Positions 14,258 to 21,549 of a DNA stretch of 21,602 nucleotides are shown piece after piece. Source of the DNA: CAYVRJ01 sp964453645 (GTDB taxonomy: Bacteria > Bacillota > Clostridia > Christensenellales > JAWKQI01). Made by a program: the position numbers and the translations under genes. The first letter of the stretch is position 1, and every line of letters starts with the position of its first letter. The notes under the pieces were generated by a model. It saw only the letters and a program-made list of their open reading frames with translations. It did not search any database and was not told the DNA's origin. The stretch lies in NCBI GenBank assembly GCA_964453645.1, contig CAYVRJ010000017.1:1-21602 (forward strand), in the 5' to 3' direction.

Positions 14258-14283
14258 ATACAATTCCCCCGTCATTCTGTCAA
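14255..14283 (-). promoter_or_regulatory. Perfect-consensus antisense promoter
   Basis: On the minus strand TTGACA (14278-14283), a 17-base spacer and TATAAT (14255-14260) make a perfect sigma-A promoter. No minus-strand gene begins nearby, and the next one (13901) has its own promoter at 13930-13958. It points into the 3' end of peptide A. Confidence 0.85.
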
Positions 14284-14358
14284 TACCTCGATCATTTACT
14301 CAGCATCTTTATAGATTATTTTATTTCGAATTAGAGTGACGTGCGGTACACTGTGTAC

Positions 14359-14387
14359 TTTACTTTTTTTTCTGTTTCGTGTATGAT
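14359..14387 (+). promoter_or_regulatory. Promoter of the methyltransferase-like gene
   Basis: TTTACT (14359-14364) and TATGAT (14382-14387) are separated by 17 bases, 33 bases before the ATG at 14420. Confidence 0.55.
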
Positions 14388-14419
14388 CATGTAAAAACAG
14401 TAAGTTGTTGGAGTTTGTT

Positions 14420-15427
14420 ATGAATAGTTACGAAAGAGTCATGGCTGTAATTTGCGGGCAACAGCCGGATAGAATTCCCAATGCAAACATATTGATGCAG
14501 TTTGCCGCAAAAGAGATTGGCGTTTTGTACAAGGACTACATTAAGAATTACAAAAATCTGGTGGAGGGCAACTTAGCTTGTGCCCAAAAATACGGCATTG
14601 ACGTTGTCACCGTTATGCAAAGCCCCATGTCCGAAGCCCACGACTTAGGTGCGGATGTGATTTTCCCAGAAGACGACGTGTGTTATTCCCACACTCCACT
14701 GATCAAAGAAAAAAAGGATCTGCTCAAGTTAAAACCCGTCCAGCCCTTCGAGGGGGGTATGATGGGCAATGCTGTGAAATCCATTGAGTCCTATGCGTCC
14801 CAAGTGAAAAACGAACTTGCCATCATCGGCTGGGTGGAGGGTTGTTTTGCCCAAGGGGCAGACTTAATGGGGGTTTCCGAGTTTTTAATGTGTCTGGGTG
14901 ACCCCGACGAAGAAGAATTTATCACCGATCTTTTGGACTTTATTTTAGAGCAAGAAATCCTCTACGCAAAAGCCCAAGTGAAAGCCGGAGCAGATATTAT
15001 TGGCGTGGGTGATGCCATTGCATCCGTTGCAGGGCCGGTGATGTATGAAACCTTTGCACAAAAATACGAGTATCGTCTGCTCAAGGCAATTCAGGAGATG
15101 GGTGTTAAAACAAAGCTGCACATTTGTGGCAACATTCACCCCTTCTTGGATCAAATACCGTTTCAGGTTTGTGATATTTTAGATGTGGATTGGATGGTTC
15201 CCCTTGATCATGCCGTTTCCCTGGCCAAGGGAACGAGCGTTATTTCGGGCAACTACAATCCCGTGAGTGTCTTGTTGGACGGAACTGTTTTAGAAATTGA
15301 AGCTGCCGTTCAGGCCTGTGCACAAGTGTGCGGACTCAAGCACTTTTCATCCGCAGGCTGCGAAGTGCCAAAGTTCACACCCCCCGAAAACTTAATGCAG
15401 GTTGCAAAAACCCTCTCGTCCATGTAG
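14420..15427 (+). CDS. MtaA/UroD-superfamily methyltransferase-like protein
   Basis: This 335-residue protein has the uroporphyrinogen decarboxylase/methylcobamide methyltransferase fold: an N-terminal YERVMAVICGQQPDRIP opening, DVVTVMQSP, the GWVEGCFAQGADLMG core and ADIIGVGDAIASVAGP. Near the C-terminus the zinc-binding H-x-C-xn-C of MtaA/MtbA-type enzymes is present (H234, C236 in KLHICGNIH and C314 in SAGCEVP). This points to a corrinoid-dependent methyltransferase rather than a haem-pathway enzyme. Such proteins move a methyl group from a cobamide protein to a thiol acceptor. No corrinoid protein or substrate-specific methyltransferase gene lies beside it, so partners must be elsewhere. 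I chose the ATG at 14420 (GGAG at 14410-14413) over the upstream TTG at 14405. A terminator follows within 20 bases. Confidence 0.85.
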   Translation: MNSYERVMAVICGQQPDRIPNANILMQFAAKEIGVLYKDYIKNYKNLVEGNLACAQKYGIDVVTVMQSPMSEAHDLGADVIFPEDDVCYSHTPLIKEKKDLLKLKPVQPFEGGMMGNAVKSIESYASQVKNELAIIGWVEGCFAQGADLMGVSEFLMCLGDPDEEEFITDLLDFILEQEILYAKAQVKAGADIIGVGDAIASVAGPVMYETFAQKYEYRLLKAIQEMGVKTKLHICGNIHPFLDQIPFQVCDILDVDWMVPLDHAVSLAKGTSVISGNYNPVSVLLDGTVLEIEAAVQACAQVCGLKHFSSAGCEVPKFTPPENLMQVAKTLSSM

Positions 15428-15443
15428 GTTATTGTATCACTCC

Positions 15444-15472
15444 ACAAGCCCTTGCTACAGGGCTTGTTTTTA
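15444..15472 (+). terminator. Rho-independent terminator of the methyltransferase-like gene
   Basis: ACAAGCCCT (15444-15452) and AGGGCTTGT (15459-15467) pair perfectly, followed by TTTTTA. The T-tract overlaps the cinA stop codon on the opposite strand. Confidence 0.9.
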
Positions 15473-16714
15473 CTTTCCATCCACTGCCTTTAAAATTAAA
15501 AACAGTGCGTTGACGCTGGCCCACAAACGGATCATCTCCCGATCCCGGTTCCGTGCACCTAAGAAAAACTCATAGGATTCACAGCCATCCTTGGTGCAAA
15601 GGCCAATGTAGGTAAGCCCCACGTCCTTGTCCTTTGTTGCGCCGTCCGGCCCTGCAATGCCAGTGATGGAAAGGCCAATGTCTGCCCCCGATAAGCTGTA
15701 AATCCCCTTGGCCATTTCCTTTGCCGTCTCGTGGGACACTGCCCCAAAGGTGTTTAGGGTTTGTTCAAAAACCCCCAAGAGTTTTTGCTTCGCTTCGTTG
15801 GAATAGGTGCACACCCCATAGCCAAACACTTGGGAAGCTCCCGGAATTTCTGTGAGTTTTTTAGCCAGCAATCCCCCGGTGCAACTCTCGGCAACGGCTA
15901 CCGTTTTGTTTGTCTCCTTTAACCGCTGGACGCAGTAGGTTTGCAAATTGGGATAATTCTTTGCATAGATGTAACCCGCTAAACGCTTTTCAATTTCCTC
16001 CGTCACCGGGGCAACGATGGCCTCTGCCTCCCTTTCGCTACTGCCGCAGGCCGTAACCCGGACGTACATCTCCCCTTCGCACACGTAGGGGGCAACGGTG
16101 GGGTTGGTTGCATCTTTCATTAAGTCTAAAAGCATTTCCTCCACGTTGCTCTCCCCAATGCCAAAGATATTGAGTTTGTCTGAAACAAACACATGTCCAC
16201 TCAATTTTTGTAAAAAGGGGATGACTTGCTTTTCAAACATGGGGATCATCTCCCGGGGAGGTCCGGGCAGCATGACAGCCGTTTTGCCATCCTTGGTAAT
16301 GGCCACTCCAGGTGCTGTGCCGATCTCGTTTGCAAGGGCAATGCCCCCCTCGGGGATGAGCGCTTGCTTGATATTGTTTTCGGTCATCTCTCGGTTTAAC
16401 CGAGCAAAGAAGCTCTTTAACTTTTCAAAGGACTCTTGGTGTTGTATCAGCTTGGCGTTAAAATATTCGGCAACCGTCTCTTTCGTTAAGTCGTCATAGG
16501 TTGGCCCCAATCCCCCGGTGAGGATGATGATGTCCGAGCGGGAAAAGCAGAGCTGTAACATCTCTTTTAACCTTTTTGGGTTATCGCCCACCACGGTGTG
16601 GTAGTATAGGTCGATGCCTAGGTTTTTTAACTCTCTGGATATATGGGCTGCATTGGTGTTGACACAGTCTCCCAACAGCAGCTCTGTGCCCACGCACAGG
16701 ATCTCAGCTTTCAT
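15470..16714 (-). CDS. cinA: CinA family protein with MoCF and nicotinamide-nucleotide amidase domains
   Basis: This 414-residue two-domain protein is full length for the family. The N-terminal MoCF-like domain has KAEILCVGTELLLGDCVNTN and ILTGGLGPTYDDLTKE. The C-terminal PncC domain has VAVAESCTGGLLAKKLTEIP, YSNEAKQKLLGV and LSITGIAGPDGATKDKDVG. The serine of AESCTGG is the conserved amidase nucleophile region. Family members hydrolyse ADP-ribose and/or deamidate nicotinamide mononucleotide for pyridine nucleotide salvage; the competence link in the name is historical. AGGAGA sets the ATG at 16714; longer in-frame starts overlap degV. It is the last gene of a purB-degV-cinA operon, 8 bases after degV. 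Confidence 0.95.
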   Translation of the reverse strand: MKAEILCVGTELLLGDCVNTNAAHISRELKNLGIDLYYHTVVGDNPKRLKEMLQLCFSRSDIIILTGGLGPTYDDLTKETVAEYFNAKLIQHQESFEKLKSFFARLNREMTENNIKQALIPEGGIALANEIGTAPGVAITKDGKTAVMLPGPPREMIPMFEKQVIPFLQKLSGHVFVSDKLNIFGIGESNVEEMLLDLMKDATNPTVAPYVCEGEMYVRVTACGSSEREAEAIVAPVTEEIEKRLAGYIYAKNYPNLQTYCVQRLKETNKTVAVAESCTGGLLAKKLTEIPGASQVFGYGVCTYSNEAKQKLLGVFEQTLNTFGAVSHETAKEMAKGIYSLSGADIGLSITGIAGPDGATKDKDVGLTYIGLCTKDGCESYEFFLGARNRDREMIRLWASVNALFLILKAVDGK

Positions 16715-16722
16715 TTGTTCTC

Positions 16723-17565
16723 CTATTTGGTCAAATATAGTATTCCCAGCGTTCCCGGGCCGCAGTGGGTGGTGACAGTGCACCCAGCCACGGTTTCAAT
16801 CACTTCGTCAAAGGACATGTGTTTTTCTATCAGTTCCCGAACCATGGCAACCGTTCCCGAAGGACACTTGGTGTGGGTTATGAATATGCGTTTATTATCT
16901 ATATTTTGGGTATTTTTTAATCTCTCCCCCACATATTTTTTTAAGGATTTTTGCAAATCCCCCCGATATTTATCCCCCACAGCCATTTTACCCTCTTTCA
17001 CTTCGATGCAGGGTTTAATTTTTAAAATGGTTGCGCCAAACTTTTCAACGCTGGAGCATCGTCCCCCCATGTAGAGATATTCCATGGTGTCCACCACAAA
17101 ACTTGCGTCCACCTTGGGTATGGTTTTGTTTATTGTATCCAAAATTTCTTGAACATCCCTGCCCTCTTTGGCCATCTGCGCAGCAATCATGACAATATGG
17201 CCGCTGCCGGTGGACAAGTTTTTGGAGTCTATGGGATAGACGTTTGGAAAGCTCTTGGCTGCCTCCACTGCATTTTGATGGGAGGAGGAAAAGCCTGCCC
17301 CAATGTTTAAGTGGATCACAGCCTCGTACTCTGCGGCATATTTTTCAAAATGAAACCTGTAGTCCTCCACCGCAACGGCAGACGTTTTGGGCAGTTCCCC
17401 GTGGTTGTCCACATAGACGTAAATATCGTCGGGGGTGATGTCCAACCCGTCCTGAAAGGTTCCGTGTTTGGTGTTGATATACAGGGGGATGATCTTTATA
17501 TCCAGCGTATCAACAATCTCCCGAGACAGATCGCAGGTGGAATCTGCTGTGATTTTCACTCTCAT
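16723..17565 (-). CDS. DegV family fatty-acid-binding protein (FakB-like)
   Basis: This 280-residue protein has the DegV pattern: ITADSTCDLSREIV (5-18), the acyl-chain-binding SSSHQNAVEAA, YLYMGGRCSSVEKFGA, the KPCIEVKEGKM middle and the C-terminal THCGPGTLG (H267). FakB proteins hold a fatty acid for phosphorylation by FakA, allowing incorporation of exogenous fatty acids into phospholipid at the membrane. The usual PTSQPS loop is PKTSAVAVED here, so the chain preference may differ. No fakA is in view, which is normal. GGAGG precedes the ATG at 17565. It lies 20 bases after purB and 8 before cinA, clearly in one transcript. Confidence 0.93.
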   Translation of the reverse strand: MRVKITADSTCDLSREIVDTLDIKIIPLYINTKHGTFQDGLDITPDDIYVYVDNHGELPKTSAVAVEDYRFHFEKYAAEYEAVIHLNIGAGFSSSHQNAVEAAKSFPNVYPIDSKNLSTGSGHIVMIAAQMAKEGRDVQEILDTINKTIPKVDASFVVDTMEYLYMGGRCSSVEKFGATILKIKPCIEVKEGKMAVGDKYRGDLQKSLKKYVGERLKNTQNIDNKRIFITHTKCPSGTVAMVRELIEKHMSFDEVIETVAGCTVTTHCGPGTLGILYLTK

Positions 17566-17585
17566 TGGTTTGACCTCCGTAGCTT

Positions 17586-19013
17586 TTAAACAAAAATATC
17601 TGCTGTTATACCACTCATTTCACCTTGATACGGCGTTAAGGCTTCCTGCACTTCACTGTGAATAAATTCTTCGGTCTGCTCCGCCGCTCGGCCGATAAAG
17701 TTCATGGGGTTCATGATTTCGTTTAGCTGCTCTGCACGCAACTGAAAGCAATCGTCTGCGGCAATGCGTTTTATGAGATCGTTTGTCTCCCCATTCTTCA
17801 CCCGCATACCCGCTTCCATAGAATAGGTGCGAATCTTTTCGTGCAGTTCCTGCCGGTCTCCCCCCAGCTTCACCCCTTCCATGAGGATGGTTTCGGTGGC
17901 CATGAAGGGCAGTTCTTCCATTACGTGTTTTTCAATGACTTTGTCGTACACCACCATGCCGTCGGTAATGTTTAAATATAAATTGAGGATGGCGTCCAAA
18001 CTCAAAAACAGTTGGGGTATGACCAATCGGCGGTTGGCGGAATCGTCTAAGGTGCGCTCAAACCACTGGGTGGAGGCGGTGATAGCCGGAGAAGCGTTGA
18101 GGGACAGGGCAAATCTGCACAACGAACCCATCCGCTCGCTGCGCATGGGGTTTCGCTTATAGGCCATAGCCGAGGAGCCCACTTGGTTTTTCTCAAAGGG
18201 TTCTTCCATTTCCTTTAGGTTTTGTAAAAGCCGCATATCGTTGGAAAACTTATAGGCACTCTGGGCGATTAATGTGAGTGCGTTGCACACCAGCACGTCC
18301 ACCTTCCGGGAATAGGTCTGCCCCGTCACCGGATAAGCTTTTTCAAAACCCATCTCTTGGCACACCAGCTTTTCCAGGGTTTTCACCTTTTCGTGGTCGT
18401 TGTCAAAGAGGGTTAAGAAACTAGCTTGGGTGCCCGTGGTGCCCTTTACACCTCGCAGCTTTAGGTTGCCTTGCACGTGGTGCAGCTCCTCCAAATCCAT
18501 GAGCAGCTCTTGAATCCACAGACAGGTGCGCTTTCCCACAGTTGTGAGCTGTGCGGGCTGATAGTGGGTGAACCCCAGAGTGGGTAAATCTTTGTATTTC
18601 TTTGCAAACTGAGCCATTTGGGAGATGACTTTTGCAAGTTTATTGCAGATATGGGAAATGGCTTCCCTCATGACGATGATATCCGTGTTGTCCCCCACAT
18701 AACAGCTTGTGGCCCCTAAGTGGATGATGGGTTTGGCCTTTTCGCACTGCTGTGAATAAGCATAGATGTGAGCCATGACGTCGTGGCGCACTTCCTTTTC
18801 CCGGGCGTTAGCAACGTCTATATTTAAGTTGTGTACATTGGCTTCAAGTTCTGCAATTTGTTCATCCGAAATGGGCAGACCCAGTTTTTGCTCCGCCTTC
18901 GCCAGGGCCACCCAGAGTTTTCGCCATGTGGTGAATTTTTTTTCGTCCGAAAATAAGTAGGACATCTCCTTGGATGCGTAGCGCTTGATCAGCGGATTTT
19001 CGTAAGCTAACAT
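17586..19013 (-). CDS. purB: Adenylosuccinate lyase
   Basis: This 475-residue protein belongs to the fumarase/aspartase superfamily, with signature SSAMAYKRNP (280-289) and the catalytic serine loop. Active-site blocks are REKEVRHDVMAH (the histidine of RHD), HLGATSCYVGDNTD, GFTHYQPAQLTTVGKR (H150) and FEKNQVGS. It cleaves adenylosuccinate to AMP and SAICAR to AICAR in purine synthesis. The tailored start at 19013 has AGAGGA about 5 bases upstream. A good promoter lies at 19047-19075, and degV and cinA follow in the same orientation. The length agrees with the longer purB subfamily, typical of many Clostridia. Confidence 0.97.
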   Translation of the reverse strand: MLAYENPLIKRYASKEMSYLFSDEKKFTTWRKLWVALAKAEQKLGLPISDEQIAELEANVHNLNIDVANAREKEVRHDVMAHIYAYSQQCEKAKPIIHLGATSCYVGDNTDIIVMREAISHICNKLAKVISQMAQFAKKYKDLPTLGFTHYQPAQLTTVGKRTCLWIQELLMDLEELHHVQGNLKLRGVKGTTGTQASFLTLFDNDHEKVKTLEKLVCQEMGFEKAYPVTGQTYSRKVDVLVCNALTLIAQSAYKFSNDMRLLQNLKEMEEPFEKNQVGSSAMAYKRNPMRSERMGSLCRFALSLNASPAITASTQWFERTLDDSANRRLVIPQLFLSLDAILNLYLNITDGMVVYDKVIEKHVMEELPFMATETILMEGVKLGGDRQELHEKIRTYSMEAGMRVKNGETNDLIKRIAADDCFQLRAEQLNEIMNPMNFIGRAAEQTEEFIHSEVQEALTPYQGEMSGITADIFV

Positions 19014-19046
19014 GTCGTTCCTCTTTTATTTAAAATCTTTCGTTCT

Positions 19047-19075
19047 ATGGTAGCACATTTTTGCACGGGATGCAA
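19047..19075 (-). promoter_or_regulatory. Promoter of the purB operon
   Basis: On the minus strand TTGCAT (19070-19075) and TACCAT (19047-19052) have a 17-base spacer, about 34 bases before the purB start. Confidence 0.65.
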
Positions 19076-19133
19076 TTGGAGTTGCTTTATTTCTTGGGGT
19101 TTGGGCCCACAAAAATTACTTGAAAAAAAATTG

Positions 19134-19162
19134 TTTATTTTTTTTTGTCTATCTGTTACAAT
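19134..19162 (+). promoter_or_regulatory. Possible promoter of the EF-G-like gene
   Basis: TTTATT (19134-19139) and TACAAT (19157-19162) are 17 bases apart within a T-rich stretch. The -10 is good and the -35 weak. A leader of about 65 bases follows. Confidence 0.45.
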
Positions 19163-19235
19163 ATTTAAAAATAATACATTTATATCTCTTTCACGATTTT
19201 TCTTTGCAGTTTAATATATATTCGGAGGAAAAAAC

Positions 19236-21308
19236 ATGAAGCAATATAACACTTCACAGCTCAGAAATGTCGCTCTTGTGGGTCATGGCGGCGATGGTAA
19301 AACAACCCTTTCCGAAGCAATGCTCTTTGCAGCCGGTATTACGGACAGGCAGGGCAGAGTGGAAGAGGGTAACACTGTCACCGACTTCGACCAAGAAGAA
19401 CACAAGCGACAAATTTCCATCTCCACAGCGTTTGCCCCCGTTGAATGGAAAGACCACAAGATTAACGTCATCGACGTGCCGGGTTTCTTTGATTTTGAAG
19501 GTGAAGCTTACAGCGCATACTATCTCTGCGATAGCGCACTGATTTTAATATCTGCTCACTCCGGGCTGTCCGTTGGCTGCGAAAAAGCATACGACTACTT
19601 AAAGAAACACAACATCCCCAGGGCAATCTTTGTGAACCAAATGGACAAGGAAAATGCCAACTTTACAAAATGTCTAAACGAACTCAAAAACAAGTACGGC
19701 AGTGCCGTCACCCCCCTCCAACTGCCCATTGGCGATGGCCTCAACTTTAGCGGTGCTGTGGATGTCATTGAAATGAAGGCCTATAAGTTCGAAAACAAAA
19801 AGGCTACAGAAATCCCCGTACCCGCCGATATGGCAGCTCAAGTGAAAGAAATTCGGGATGCCATCATCGAAAATGCTGCGGAGAACGATGAAGAATTAAT
19901 GGAAAAATTCTTCGGCGGTGAAGATCTGAGTAAAGACGATATCCTGAAGGGATTAAAGCTGGGCATCCAAAGCGGAAGCACCGTGCCCGTATTTTTAGGT
20001 GCTGCTGCGCCCAACTTAGGTGTGTCCACCCTGCTAGACAACATCGTATCCTTCCTGCCCGCACCCTTCGACACCCACACTGCAAAAAATACCAAAAATG
20101 ACACCGAAGAAACATTAGCTTACGACAGCACAAAACCCTTTGTGGCTCAGGTTTATAAAACCGTTGCCGACGCATTTGTGGGTAAACTCTCCATATTTAA
20201 GGTGTTGCAGGGCACACTTGCCCCCGATACCCACGTGATCAACGCCAACCACGGCAAGGCTGAAAAACAGGGAACCCTCTATATAGTAAAGGGAAAAGAC
20301 AAAATCAATGCAGAGAAGCTTTGTGCAGGTGACATCGGTGCCGTTGCAAAGCTGGCTGTGACCAACACGGGCGACACCCTGTGCGATGCAGCCCACAGCG
20401 TTGTGTGCGGTGAAGTGGCCTTCCCCGCCCCCAGCTTATCCCTCGCCATTTATGCAAAGAAGCAGGGCGATGAAGACAAGGTCTTCTCCGGGCTGTACAA
20501 GCTTGCGGAAGAAGATCCCACCTGCACCATTTCTAAAAATACCGAGACGGGTGAAACCCTTATCAACGGCATGGGCGAACTGCACATTGAAATTATTTGC
20601 CGCAAGCTTCAAAACAAGTTCCACGTGGATGCAGAGTTAAAAGACCCAAGAATCCCCTACCGTGAAACCATTAAATCTTCTGCCGAAGCCGAAGGCAAAC
20701 ACAAGAAGCAATCGGGTGGTGCAGGGCAGTTTGGCGTTGTTAACATTCGGTTCGAACCTGTTCACGGCAAAGATTTTGAATTTGTCAATGCCATTGTAGG
20801 TGGTGTTGTACCCAGAGAATATGTTCCCGCTGTTGAAAAAGGCCTGCGGGAAGCCATGGTTCGAGGCGTACTGGCCGGATATCCCATGACCGGTGTGAAA
20901 GCCACACTGTTCGACGGAAAATATCACCCTGTAGATAGCAAAGAAATTGCCTTTAAGTCTGCTGCCCGCCTTTCCTACAAAGCTGCATGCGCCAAGGCAA
21001 ACCCAGTTATTTTAGAACCTATTTATAAAGTTTGCGTCACCATCCCCGACGATTACATGGGTGATATCATCGGCGATCTCAACCGCCGCAGGGGCAGAAT
21101 TTTAGGCATGAATCCGGGAGACGGCGTTCAAGTTGTTGAAGCGGAAGTGCCCGTATCTGAAATGTTTAAATATGCAACGGACCTTCGCTCCATGACCCAT
21201 GCAAGGGGAACATTTACGTTGACGTTTGAGCGCTACGATGAACTTCCCGGCAACTTAGCCCAAAAAGTTGTGGAACAAGCCAAGAAGGACTTGGAAGAGG
21301 AAGAATAA
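19236..21308 (+). CDS. Elongation factor G-like GTPase (EF-G2 type)
   Basis: This 690-residue protein has the full five-domain EF-G layout: GTPase domain, PVFLGAAAPNLGVSTLLDNI, domain II (FVAQVYKTVADAFVGKLSIF), domain III (SGLYKLAEEDPTCTI, INGMGELHIEI), domain IV (GGAGQFGVVNIRFEPV) and the domain V end (RGTFTLTFERYDELPG). The GTPase motifs are unusual. G1 is GHGGDGKTTL (16-25) instead of GHIDAGKTT, G3 is DVPGFFDF (80-87) with Phe84 replacing the catalytic histidine of DTPGH, and G4 is NQMD (134-137). This places it in the EF-G-like subgroup, a paralogue rather than the main translocase. Its role is uncertain: ribosome rescue, stress or a minor translocation factor. GGAGGA sets the ATG. No rpsL/rpsG/tuf genes flank it, which also argues against the housekeeping fusA. 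Confidence 0.93.
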   Translation: MKQYNTSQLRNVALVGHGGDGKTTLSEAMLFAAGITDRQGRVEEGNTVTDFDQEEHKRQISISTAFAPVEWKDHKINVIDVPGFFDFEGEAYSAYYLCDSALILISAHSGLSVGCEKAYDYLKKHNIPRAIFVNQMDKENANFTKCLNELKNKYGSAVTPLQLPIGDGLNFSGAVDVIEMKAYKFENKKATEIPVPADMAAQVKEIRDAIIENAAENDEELMEKFFGGEDLSKDDILKGLKLGIQSGSTVPVFLGAAAPNLGVSTLLDNIVSFLPAPFDTHTAKNTKNDTEETLAYDSTKPFVAQVYKTVADAFVGKLSIFKVLQGTLAPDTHVINANHGKAEKQGTLYIVKGKDKINAEKLCAGDIGAVAKLAVTNTGDTLCDAAHSVVCGEVAFPAPSLSLAIYAKKQGDEDKVFSGLYKLAEEDPTCTISKNTETGETLINGMGELHIEIICRKLQNKFHVDAELKDPRIPYRETIKSSAEAEGKHKKQSGGAGQFGVVNIRFEPVHGKDFEFVNAIVGGVVPREYVPAVEKGLREAMVRGVLAGYPMTGVKATLFDGKYHPVDSKEIAFKSAARLSYKAACAKANPVILEPIYKVCVTIPDDYMGDIIGDLNRRRGRILGMNPGDGVQVVEAEVPVSEMFKYATDLRSMTHARGTFTLTFERYDELPGNLAQKVVEQAKKDLEEEE

Positions 21309-21323
21309 ACCTTTTCGTTTTTC

Positions 21324-21356
21324 AGGGTGTATGGTGTTTTCCGTACACCCTTTTTA
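21324..21356 (+). terminator. Rho-independent terminator of the EF-G-like gene
   Basis: AGGGTGTATGG (21324-21334) pairs with CCGTACACCCT (21341-21351), with one G-U pair and a 6-base loop. TTTTT follows. Confidence 0.9.
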
Positions 21357-21357
21357 T

Positions 21358-21386
21358 TTACAAACTTTGTCGAATTGTGGTATAAT
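21358..21386 (+). promoter_or_regulatory. Promoter of small hydrophobic peptide gene B
   Basis: TTACAA (21358-21363), a 17-base spacer and a perfect -10 TATAAT (21381-21386). It begins within 3 bases of the T-tract of the preceding terminator. The spacer shares TTTGTCGAA and TGG with promoter A. Confidence 0.75.
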
Positions 21387-21392
21387 AAACCA

Positions 21393-21466
21393 TACCTAAA
21401 TAAGAGTGCCAAAAGACGGTAGGCGGGATTCCTTCCTTTCATCAAATGTGAAAGGGGGTGAATTAT
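21393..21466 (+). promoter_or_regulatory. Structured leader of peptide B with buried ribosome binding site
   Basis: AGAGTGCC, GACGGT (21415-21420) and GGGGGTGA (21454-21461) are shared with leader A. CTTCCTTTCA (21432-21441) pairs with TGAAAGGGGG (21449-21458) in a 10-bp stem (two G-U pairs) with a 7-base loop, enclosing the whole Shine-Dalgarno sequence. Confidence 0.68.
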
Positions 21467-21538
21467 ATGGAGAATTTAGTAATTCTACTCATGTTTATGA
21501 TTTTGCTGATTGTGATTCTCATACAGGCAAAAAAATAA
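21467..21538 (+). CDS. Small hydrophobic peptide B, putative type I toxin
   Basis: This 23-residue peptide starts MENLVILLMFMILLIVILIQ and ends AKK: a single hydrophobic helix with a basic end. It is preceded by a strong promoter and by a leader homologous to that of peptide A, including the hairpin that hides GGGGGTGA, with 8 bases from that motif to the ATG. Amino-acid identity with peptide A is low, so conservation lies mainly in the RNA leader and in the physical character of the peptide. This is what type I toxin families typically show. No opposing promoter is visible before the window ends, so the antisense partner, if any, is outside or lost. Confidence 0.65.
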   Translation: MENLVILLMFMILLIVILIQAKK

Positions 21539-21549
21539 CCGCCAGTCTG

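Noticed and set aside
14163..14283. The minus-strand consensus promoter as the main promoter of the acyltransferase operon
   Set aside because: It would give a leader of about 350 bases crossing a perfect hairpin, while a closer promoter (13930-13958) sits at normal distance from the ATG at 13901. It could still contribute read-through, so RNA data should decide.
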